Source: Rhodocytophaga aerolata | GTDB lineage: Bacteria; Bacteroidota; Bacteroidia; Cytophagales; 172606-1 | Direction: 5' to 3' | Length of the DNA: 39,256 nucleotides | NCBI RefSeq assembly: GCF_030503435.1 | Contig: NZ_JAUKPO010000043.1 | Coordinates: 1 to 39,256 of the forward strand | Shown: piece by piece, positions 16,957-23,813 of the stretch | How positions within the stretch are numbered: position 1 is the first letter of the stretch | Layout of the letters: every line of letters begins with the position of its first letter | Position numbers and translations under genes: made by a program | The notes under the pieces: generated by a model | Told to the model about the DNA's origin: nothing | Seen by the model: only the letters and a program-made list of their open reading frames with translations | Databases searched by the model: none

Positions 16957-17151
16957 TTATTTTTGCTCGCCGAGTAATAAACTATTTCCCTTAAAGCCCT
17001 CATTATAAGGTTTACTAACTGTTTTTGCATTTGATTTTTTCTCAGCTACACAATTAGGTATTTTCTTTCCATTTTTGGTTTTCATTTCTTCCTGCGTCTA
17101 TCCACTCCAACAAGGATCTTCTTTTTTCGATTTTTTCTTGGTTGATGACAT
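16957..17151 (-). pseudogene. small basic protein gene interrupted by one in-frame TAG
   Basis: Reading from the ATG at 17151: MSSTKKKSKKEDPCWSG, then TAG (17098-17100), then TQEEMKTKNGKKIPNCVAEK and further to a TAA at 16957, 64 codons in all. The motif DPCW-x-GY....MKxKNGKxVPNCV is one I recall from small lysine-rich proteins in Bacteroidota and phages, where a Tyr normally follows CWxG. The TAG sits exactly there and needs only one base change from TAT or TAC. The frame is otherwise clean on both sides. It is either a recent nonsense mutation or stop-codon suppression; the former is likelier. Confidence 0.55.
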
Positions 17152-17412
17152 AGTTTTTATGTTGATTCTACCATTGCTGCGCGCTTTCTCTCTGTAAATT
17201 TGTATGCTGAGATATCTAACTAGTTAAAAAAATTTTTATAATTTTTTAACTAATATATATAATCCCTTCCTGCAAAAAGGCATGAGTGTTTCATTTTTAA
17301 ATGAACTTTTCTTTTCCTCTTCTCTTCTCCAATCTGGTTTGCAGGCTTACTCGTAGGTATAGTAAATACACAAATGGTAGCCTTTTACTAACACACCTAA
17401 ACCAATTCATGT
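17152..17412 (+). promoter_or_regulatory. control region of the second ferritin-like pair
   Basis: It holds an inverted repeat: TAGTTAAAAAA (17221-17231) and TTTTTTAACTA (17242-17252), a perfect 11-bp match around 10 nt. The right half, with TTTTTATAATTTTTTAACTA, resembles the element at the same relative distance from the first pair (6699-6720, minus strand). The site is about 160 nt upstream of the ATG at 17413. An operator, UP-like element or hairpin are all possible. Confidence 0.45.
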
Positions 17413-18153
17413 ATGCGTGTACCACTATCTAATTCCAAGGAGCGTACTGCTTCTGCTAAGAACGGGGAAAATCTCAGACGCAGATCGTTTCTCAAATTTG
17501 CAGGCTTTGCCACTGCCTCAACTGCTGTAATGCTCAGCGGCTGCAAAGAAGTACTTGATAAACTTCCTTACCCGGTGGATGTAGATCCGGATGATTATGT
17601 ACTTAAAACTGTTCGGCTGGGAAAGGGCGACACTGGGGTGTTAAACTATGCTTATACCCTGGAACAACTAGAAGCCGAATTCTACATTCAGGTGGTAGCT
17701 GCCTCAGGTTTTGCCTCTATGTTTAACTATTATGAGCAACGTTCGCTCAGAGAAATCCGCGATCATGAGGTAGTACACCGGGATTTTTTGAAAGCTGCCC
17801 TTGGAGATAAAGCTATTGGCCAGCTCAAATTCGACTTTAAAGCTGTAAATTTTGAAGATAAGCAAAGTATTTTGCAAACAGCTAAAACATTTGAGGATTT
17901 AGGGGTAGCTGCATATAATGGTGCTGGCAAAAGACTGGCAAGTCCTGATTTGCTGACCATTGCAGGTAAAATAGTATCTGTGGAAGCTCGTCATGCTTCT
18001 ATTATCCGTTCGCTGGTAGATACAGACCCAACTTCTTTTGCCGGCGATGATATTATAGATATGAATGGATTAGATCTGGCTTATGAACCTGCTAAAGTAC
18101 TGGAAGCAGCCAATCCGTTCATTTTGAATAAAATAGATGCCAGTGAATTATAA
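17413..18153 (+). CDS. ferritin-like lipoprotein with Tat signal, first gene of the second pair
   Basis: A 246-aa paralogue of the protein at 5847-6554. The Tat signal LRRRSFLKFAGFATASTA ends in lipobox LSGC (Cys44). Ferritin-like ligands: Glu83/86 (YTLEQLEAEFY), Glu118-xx-His121 (DHEVVH), Glu160 (KTFEDLGVAAYNGAGKR) and Glu190-xx-His193 (SVEARHAS). Expected to be a lipid-anchored periplasmic four-helix bundle, possibly metal binding; the reaction is unknown. The next gene starts 25 nt after the stop, exactly the spacing of the other pair. Confidence 0.88.
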   Translation: MRVPLSNSKERTASAKNGENLRRRSFLKFAGFATASTAVMLSGCKEVLDKLPYPVDVDPDDYVLKTVRLGKGDTGVLNYAYTLEQLEAEFYIQVVAASGFASMFNYYEQRSLREIRDHEVVHRDFLKAALGDKAIGQLKFDFKAVNFEDKQSILQTAKTFEDLGVAAYNGAGKRLASPDLLTIAGKIVSVEARHASIIRSLVDTDPTSFAGDDIIDMNGLDLAYEPAKVLEAANPFILNKIDASEL

Positions 18154-18178
18154 ATCCACCTAACCTGAAATAGACACC

Positions 18179-18982
18179 ATGAATATATTTGACTTACTTA
18201 CTACGGTTGATCCACAGAAGATCAACCTGGATGAACAGATGGCCTCCGGTAGACGGGCCATGTTCCGCCAACTAGGCGACTGGGGAAAAAAAATGGCCCT
18301 GGGTGCCATTCCTTTCGGCGCAGCTACCCTATCATCCAAAAATGCCATGGCCGCCCATGAAGATAATGTGGATGTCCTTAATTTTGCTCTTTTACTTGAA
18401 TACCTGGAAAGCGAATTTTATATCATGGGCCTGGACACCATTGTACCCAAAGGCACAGATGATGAAAAAGTGTTTATGCAAATCAGTAAGCATGAAAAGC
18501 AACATGTAGAGTTTCTGCAAAAAACGATCAAAAGCCTAGGTGGAATGCCCATAGATAAACCGGCTTTTGACTTTACTGCTGGTGGCGCCTTTATGCCTTT
18601 CAGTGATTATGATCAGTTTAAAGTATTGTCTCAGGCATTTGAAGATACGGGTGTGCGGGCATACAAAGGTCAGGCCGCTAACTTGATGGATAATGATACA
18701 CTACTCACTGCCGCCTTACAAATACATTCGGTAGAAGCCCGACATGCGGCAAAGATCCGGATGATGCGTGACGAATTCGGATGGATCTATTTTAATCACC
18801 GGGGAAGAGGCATGCCCTATGCTACACAGCCTGTGTACAAGGGAGAAAACATGTCAAAGCAAGCCGGCATTGAGCTGAAAACAATAACTACGGTAGAGGA
18901 AGGTGGTTTTACTGCCGCCTTTGATGAGCCTTTGACAAAAGAAGAAGTCACTGCTATTGCCAGCTTGTTTCTAAAAAAATAA
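18179..18982 (+). CDS. ferritin-like domain protein, second gene of the second pair
   Basis: A 267-aa paralogue of the protein at 4988-5821. An RR motif, SGRRAMFRQLG (23-33), precedes a short hydrophobic segment ending near ALGAIPFGAATLSS, so Tat export is plausible. Ligand pattern: Glu74/77 (LLLEYLESEFY), Glu106-xx-His109 (KHEKQH), Glu155 (AFEDTGVRAYKG) and Glu186-xx-His189 (SVEARHAAK). The C-terminal half has TQPVYKGENMSKQAGIEL, as in desiccation-related Ferritin_2 proteins. It is the last gene of a two-gene operon; a terminator follows 22 nt after the stop. Confidence 0.88.
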   Translation: MNIFDLLTTVDPQKINLDEQMASGRRAMFRQLGDWGKKMALGAIPFGAATLSSKNAMAAHEDNVDVLNFALLLEYLESEFYIMGLDTIVPKGTDDEKVFMQISKHEKQHVEFLQKTIKSLGGMPIDKPAFDFTAGGAFMPFSDYDQFKVLSQAFEDTGVRAYKGQAANLMDNDTLLTAALQIHSVEARHAAKIRMMRDEFGWIYFNHRGRGMPYATQPVYKGENMSKQAGIELKTITTVEEGGFTAAFDEPLTKEEVTAIASLFLKK

Positions 18983-19376
18983 CACTTTGTATTATACTAC
19001 CTAGAAAGCCTTGAATTTGACTGTTCAGGGCTTTTTTACTATTGCAGGCTATCTATGGAATCAGCTACTAGTATTTTTAGAAAAAGTAAGTAAAATACAA
19101 CGCTTCATTTGCCTTCCGCAAGCTAAAAAGGTAATATTATTTTTCACTAAACACCATTCCGTACCTTAGAATAGTATTGAACGGTGTTTATATTTATTTT
19201 GGATTACTCTCTCCCGGGTTGCTTTGCAGGAAAGCAATGTTGAAGTATAGTAGTAGAAGTAAAAATGGATATTCTATCTATGCTTTCCCTTATTTTGTAA
19301 ACAGCTTTGCTCGAAGCGGAAAAGGGTAACGCAGGGAAAAAAAATGCTCATTTTTTAATAGGGAGCCTCCACTTTA
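18983..19376. other. interval between convergent genes 18983-19376
   Basis: Apart from the terminator at 19005, it holds an 11-bp inverted repeat with one mismatch: AAACACCATTC at 19149-19159 and GAACGGTGTTT at 19179-19189, with a 19-nt loop. No gene is visible. Confidence 0.45.
19005..19037 (+). terminator. Rho-independent terminator of the second ferritin-like pair
   Basis: Stem AAAGCCTTGAA (19005-19015) with TTCAGGGCTTT (19024-19034), 11 pairs with one wobble, 8-nt loop, then a T-run. Directly after the operon's last stop codon. Confidence 0.85.
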
Positions 19377-20165
19377 TCAGTAAAAATCAAGCTTTTGTTT
19401 TAAGCCTTTAAAGTTTTTTAGCTCTAACTCGATCGCACCTATAAACATATCGGCTTCTACTTTCACAGGTATTTTATTTTTGTCGTTTGAAATCCATACT
19501 TTTATCGCATTTTCATCTTTGAAAAGCCCGTTGGCAGGCATAAGTGGTGTGAGCCCAATAGCTTTGATTTTGCCAAACTTTGTCTTGACCTCTCCTTTTC
19601 CCCGGTAGCGGACTTTAACTGCATAAAGCTGATCATCAAAAAAAGCATCGATGTGGATAATGGCCCCTTCCGGCAGCTTGTTAAAATCAATCGTTCTTAA
19701 AAAAAAGTAGCCGCTAATTAAATCTTGAACATTTTCAGGAATGGTAAATTGTTTTGTTTTCTGGCTCTTTTCCCTAGATTGTAGTTGCTTCTGTAGGTGA
19801 TCAAAAAAAACAGTGGTTTCTTTTCGGTAGGTGTTTTCCTCAATATTCATGTAGAACTGCTGAGGAATCAAGGCGCTTGTATCGATATATGATTGCCAGG
19901 TGTCACGCACTTTATAGCCTAGATCAAATGCGCCGGATGTTCTGCCATAAACGCTTACTTGATAGCAACTTCTGTTGTTAACTTTCACTAAGCTAGGACT
20001 TACTTCCACGATACCTTCTCCTATATTGACAAATCCATAATGTACCCGGTAGCGCAGTTCTTCTCCAGCGGTAAAACTATCGTTGTCTATTCGCCGGTAA
20101 GGATCATGTCTAGTAAAGCCAACTACGGCTAAAACAAGGAGCAGGCAATAAAACCATTTATGCAT
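19377..20165 (-). CDS. DUF3108 domain-containing protein
   Basis: A 262-aa protein. The N-terminal hydrophobic segment WFYCLLLVLAVVGF suggests export or an anchor. It is followed by the DUF3108 start pattern FTAGEELRYRVHYGFVNIGE and later YKVRDTWQSYIDTSALIPQQ, DLISGYFFLRTIDF and the C-terminal IKVWISNDKNKIPVKVEADM, FIGAIELELKNFKG. The family is common in Bacteroidota cell envelopes with no settled biochemical role. It is a mainly beta-sheet protein of normal family length. ATG at 20165. It converges on the ferritin-like pair. Confidence 0.92.
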   Translation of the reverse strand: MHKWFYCLLLVLAVVGFTRHDPYRRIDNDSFTAGEELRYRVHYGFVNIGEGIVEVSPSLVKVNNRSCYQVSVYGRTSGAFDLGYKVRDTWQSYIDTSALIPQQFYMNIEENTYRKETTVFFDHLQKQLQSREKSQKTKQFTIPENVQDLISGYFFLRTIDFNKLPEGAIIHIDAFFDDQLYAVKVRYRGKGEVKTKFGKIKAIGLTPLMPANGLFKDENAIKVWISNDKNKIPVKVEADMFIGAIELELKNFKGLKQKLDFY

Positions 20166-20356
20166 AGATGAGTAGCGTTTTCAACAGGTTATCTATCTTA
20201 GTAGTAGAAAATGTTGTAATGGAAAATAGAGTTGCCTTTTTGTATAGAGAAACACAGAAGCTGTTTTACAAAAGCTAGGTAGCCGGCAGGCCCAAGAAGG
20301 TCAGCAAGGAGGGACTTCTTCAAGATTACTTTGCGGCAAGTAGGTAGCATAAAATG

Positions 20357-20629
20357 TTAGTTTAAAATGGGTAGATTACTTAGTTTGGTTGGCCTATAGA
20401 CAACAGATTTTATTTTAACTCTCTTCTTATTTTCCTTTGCCCAGATAAAGAGTTTTTCTTTTAAGTCCCTTGTGACTTTTTCCGGTGTGTGCTGCCAAGT
20501 TTGTATAAAAGGTAATTGCTCTACATGCCCGCTATACCCGCTAAATGCAGATTTTTGCACGACAATAGCACAATCTAGAAGAGGGGATCTTTTGAAAAAT
20601 AGGGAGCGTATAGAAAAAAAGAATGCCAT
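20357..20629 (-). CDS. hypothetical protein, 90 aa, uncertain
   Basis: An ATG-started frame of 90 codons with no recognised family. The middle reads VEQLPFIQTWQHTPEKVTRD, then LKEKLFIWAKENKKRVKIKS, protein-like and basic. The N-terminal part (MAFFFSIRSLFFKRSP) is less convincing, and a plus-strand frame overlaps it. It lies upstream of the DUF3108 gene on the same strand, with 190 nt between. It might be a true small protein or the end of a decayed gene. Confidence 0.35.
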   Translation of the reverse strand: MAFFFSIRSLFFKRSPLLDCAIVVQKSAFSGYSGHVEQLPFIQTWQHTPEKVTRDLKEKLFIWAKENKKRVKIKSVVYRPTKLSNLPILN

Positions 20630-20726
20630 AGGTATCGACTTTTCTCACAAATGAAGGTGAGAAGGGTTAAACAGATAGAGTGACCATACTCACGGATAGA
20701 AGCCGTGTGTACTTGTCAACCTACGT

Positions 20727-20761
20727 ATACAAAAGCCCCTTGGATTGGGAGGCTTTTGTAT
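20727..20761. terminator. hairpin, probable terminator
   Basis: ATACAAAAGCC (20727-20737) and GGCTTTTGTAT (20751-20761) form a perfect 11-bp stem with a 13-nt loop, followed by TTTG. It is isolated between the 90-aa frame and the DUF2911 gene. It could end a plus-strand transcript from a gene no longer recognisable. Confidence 0.65.
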
Positions 20762-20935
20762 TTGTTTTTCCTTTCGATCTAAAAAAATTTTTACCCTATA
20801 TACCTCTACCTATGCACCTTTAGTAGCTATTCTCTTTCATCTTTTGTGCTTGATAATACTTCCAAACTTGACAATTAATTGAATCTTGATGGTCTAAGTG
20901 ACTATTTTAGCGTATACTCCTTTAAAAAAATATAA

Positions 20936-21490
20936 ATGAAAAGGTTGATCCTCTCTATCCTCTTGCTTGCTTTATTTTCCTTGCGTTCACAAGCTCAAAG
21001 CTTTAGCGAGTTAGATAAAAGTCCGATGGACATCGCCTATTTCCCTGCTAACTTTGCACACGACAGAAAAGAGGGCCAAAAGGCTATCCTCCGAGTGACT
21101 TACAGTAGACCTGCACGAAATGAAAGGGAGGTTTTTGGAAAACTGGTCCCCTACGGAGAAGTCTGGCGCACAGGAGCCAATGAAGCTACCCAAATAAAGG
21201 TTTATCAGGATGTTGAACTAAATGGAAAAAGAGTAAAAGCAGGGAGCTATTCCCTTTTTACTATTCCGCAAGAAAAACAATGGACGATCATTTTAAATGC
21301 GGATCTGGATTACTGGGGTGCCTATAGCTATAAGGCAAACAAGGATATAGTAAGAGTAATGGCTCCGGTCAGTAACCTTACTAATCAAGTGGAAAACTTT
21401 ACCATTCAATTTGAAGCCAAGGGTGCGAACAAAGGAGTAATGAGGTTTGCCTGGGATCAAACCATGGTTGAAGTTCCCTTTACCTACTAA
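20936..21490 (+). CDS. DUF2911 domain-containing secreted protein
   Basis: A 184-aa protein with an N-terminal signal peptide (MKRLILSILLLALFSLRSQA, cleavage probably before QSF). The DUF2911 signature is clear: ILRVTYSRPARNEREVFGKL, then VPYGEVWRTGANEATQIKVY, GKRVKAGSYSLFTIP and WTIILNADLDYWGAYSY. The family is widespread in Bacteroidota and is a periplasmic or surface protein of unknown activity. Length is normal. ATG at 20936. No neighbour suggests a pathway. Confidence 0.94.
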   Translation: MKRLILSILLLALFSLRSQAQSFSELDKSPMDIAYFPANFAHDRKEGQKAILRVTYSRPARNEREVFGKLVPYGEVWRTGANEATQIKVYQDVELNGKRVKAGSYSLFTIPQEKQWTIILNADLDYWGAYSYKANKDIVRVMAPVSNLTNQVENFTIQFEAKGANKGVMRFAWDQTMVEVPFTY

Positions 21491-21841
21491 TAAACGGATT
21501 GAAAAATCTTAATACTTTTAAGTTACCTAAGATGGGCTAGTCAACTTAACTCTCCCTTTCTTGAAAATATAGAAAACGATTTTTGTGCCCCGTACTCATT
21601 ATCATCCAGTAAAGGGTATTCTATTGAGGGATACAATGTATTGGTACAACTTTTATAGAGTTAGATAAGTGTGGTAAATTTCAAGGCAATACTACATTAA
21701 TTGGGAGGTTTTTGTCAATCTAAAGATAAACATTCAAGTAGGCGCACTTTTTCTCTGTTAGCTAAGTTGCTACAAAGAGATTAACAAAATTAGACTACAG
21801 GTAGCCTTTTCTAGATTACTTTCACTTAACAACAAAAGCTG
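21491..21841. other. interval between the DUF2911 and tatA genes
   Basis: No gene. A weak relative of the dispersed palindrome occurs near 21528-21562 (GTCAACTTAACTCTCCCTTT on the right side), starting about 40 nt after the DUF2911 stop. The tatA promoter should be in the right half. Confidence 0.4.
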
Positions 21842-22111
21842 ATGAGTCTTACAACCATTTTTGCCTTTTTAGGAAACCTCGGTGGCCCTGAAATCATATT
21901 AATTGTCCTGTTTGTATTAATCTTTTTTGGAGCAAAGAAGATACCCGAATTAGCTCGTGGCTTAGGTAGAGGTATCAAAGAATTTCAGTCAGCCACCAAA
22001 GACATTAAAAATGACATGCAAGAAAGTGTAAAAGAAGATAAACCGGTGGTGAAAACAGAGGTTGAAAATCCGGAGAATAGCCAAGCAACTAAACAAGACA
22101 ATATTAACTAG
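21842..22111 (+). CDS. tatA: Sec-independent (twin-arginine) translocase subunit TatA/E
   Basis: An 89-aa TatA-type protein. Short N-terminal segment, one membrane helix (about 16-32, IILIVLFVLIFFG), the FGAKKIPELARGLGRGIKEF hinge and amphipathic helix, then a charged acidic tail. It forms the translocation pore for folded proteins with TatC. No tatC is adjacent. Four Tat-type substrates, the ferritin-like proteins, are encoded in the same window, so the gene may matter for them, but TatA serves the whole cell. ATG at 21842. Confidence 0.95.
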   Translation: MSLTTIFAFLGNLGGPEIILIVLFVLIFFGAKKIPELARGLGRGIKEFQSATKDIKNDMQESVKEDKPVVKTEVENPENSQATKQDNIN

Positions 22112-22537
22112 GTACGCTACATCTATTTAGGATGTTCTTCTGTTTTGACCCCTCTCATCGCCCATGCATCGTATTTCTTTATAAAAAAACTCAGTGGCTG
22201 TTTCACAAAAGCTGTTTGCTTATTGTCCTAGATGAGTAGTAGCCTTACCTGATGAATGGCAGCTTTCACTCTGGACTTGGCTGTACCTGTGTTAGTAATT
22301 TGCGCAGATGCGGTAATCGTAGTTGAAGCAGATTTTAAACGATACTACCTAGGATGTTACTACCTACTTTAAAAGCAGTATTTACTAGAGACCTTAATTG
22401 ATTACGCAACGGATTTCCTTGTACAACCGTGAAAATGCCCTCTGGCAGGTATAAGTAGGTATTGCAAATCCAGACGACAGTTTGTGTTTGCATTTGATTG
22501 GAAATATCCATACCGAAAATTCAATCCTCTCAAGACC
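22112..22537. other. interval 22112-22537
   Basis: No gene is supported. The string GTGGCTGTTTCACAAAAGCT near 22196 resembles ends of IS5-type elements and resembles another at about 20256 (GAAGCTGTTTTACAAAAGCT). No transposase or opposite end is seen, so these may be solo relics. Confidence 0.35.
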
Positions 22538-23074
22538 TCAAGTGTCTTTATGAAATTGTTCTGTAATTTCCTTAACAACAATTCCAAACTTCCTGACAAC
22601 GCTGCGGATGATAAGTGTTTTACCATCAGGCATAAGATACATATGCTGTGCAATGTTCACGTGCCGCACTATTCCTTTGTCAGCTATCTTTAAGCGATAA
22701 CGCCAGGCAAAGTAATTACCATATAATTCTCCCTTGGCAATACCCGTTATATCACTTCCGGTGCCTTCGAGATGATGCACATCTATTAGTTTTAATTCAA
22801 AGGTGCGGTGCTTTTGCTTTCCATTGTCCGGATAAAAAAGGTCCTGCTCAATACGTAAAACGCGGTTATCATACACTCCTGTCGTTTTTGTGGTTATATG
22901 CTCAGTTGGCTTTCCGCTGCGGGCTTCTAAGACACCTGTCGAATGAGTATGACCATCAAAAAATTTTATGGGGTCAAGAGTGGCTCCGCTTCTTTTAAAA
23001 CTTTCAGGCTTCAATGTAGAGCAGCTTGTTAAAACAAAAAGAACGAAATAAGTTAAAATAGAATTATTTTTCAT
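22538..23074 (-). CDS. DUF3833 family lipoprotein
   Basis: A 178-aa lipoprotein: signal MKNNSILTYFVLFVLTSC with lipobox Cys18. The body matches DUF3833: LDPIKFFDGHTHSTGVLEARS, a run of antiparallel strands (TTGVYDNRVLRIEQDLFY), then GSDITGIAKGELYGNYFAWR (the conserved G-x-A-x-G-N...W-R-Y region) and a C-terminal YLMPDGKTLIIRS with KFGIVVKEITEQF. Function is unknown; the family is thought to be a lipocalin-like barrel. ATG at 23074. It reads divergently from the large delta-60 gene. Confidence 0.85.
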   Translation of the reverse strand: MKNNSILTYFVLFVLTSCSTLKPESFKRSGATLDPIKFFDGHTHSTGVLEARSGKPTEHITTKTTGVYDNRVLRIEQDLFYPDNGKQKHRTFELKLIDVHHLEGTGSDITGIAKGELYGNYFAWRYRLKIADKGIVRHVNIAQHMYLMPDGKTLIIRSVVRKFGIVVKEITEQFHKDT

Positions 23075-23813
23075 CAGTGCTTTTGAATCGTGAAATGGGT
23101 AATAAGGCGTAGTACTGTATCTGTCTCAATACGTAAAAAAATCACTGTTGATTAAAACATCAGTGCTTCCCTGGCTCACCAATGATGAAATCTTTCATTA
23201 TTCCCTCGCCTTATAACCGCTCTTCAAAAAGACTATTGTCAAAAGTCCAATGTCTTCTTAAAATGTGTAAAAAAACGATGGATTTCCTGGTTGTTTAATT
23301 AGGCTCAATTCAAAACACTAATTTTTTACACCTATCTTAGTTCAATTGAATCCTCCTAAACTGCACCTATATAATCAAAAATTTTAAGTCTCAGCAAAGG
23401 GGAAGTTTGTTTAACTGTTCTTTTCCTATTTCGACTTACATTGCTAAAAATAGCATAAGAGAAAAAAGATACTTTCTAAAAGAGTAAGAGTAACATATAT
23501 TATTCCTTTTTTGTCCTTTACTTTCCTCAAATCCATTTATATAGCTTCGAAAAATTTATTTTCAGTAATCAAGTTTTGGATAAGGTAGCCTGTAGTAGTT
23601 CTTATATTAATACTTTGTGGATAATTCCTTGAATTAGTTTTATAGTGAGCTGTAAAAAATAGATAGTATGCAAGATAACTATATTAACAGCAATAATCGA
23701 TCACATAGAAGCTAATAGAGCCGTAAACCATACGTCTTATACCCGCTTTCCAAGGATGTGGGTGATATGCAGAAATGTTCTAGTCTGTATTTAGAGCAGA
23801 TATTTCTGATTAT
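23075..23813. other. divergent intergenic region 23075-23813
   Basis: About 740 nt with no gene. A degenerate copy of the dispersed palindrome lies at 23396-23424. Promoters for the DUF3833 lipoprotein and the delta-60 protein should be at the two ends. Confidence 0.45.
23396..23424. repeat. dispersed palindrome, degenerate copy
   Basis: AAAGGGGAAGTTTG, then TTTAACTGTTCTTTT. The left arm is identical to the copies at 26759 and 29352 for 12 bases; the right arm has diverged. Confidence 0.5.
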
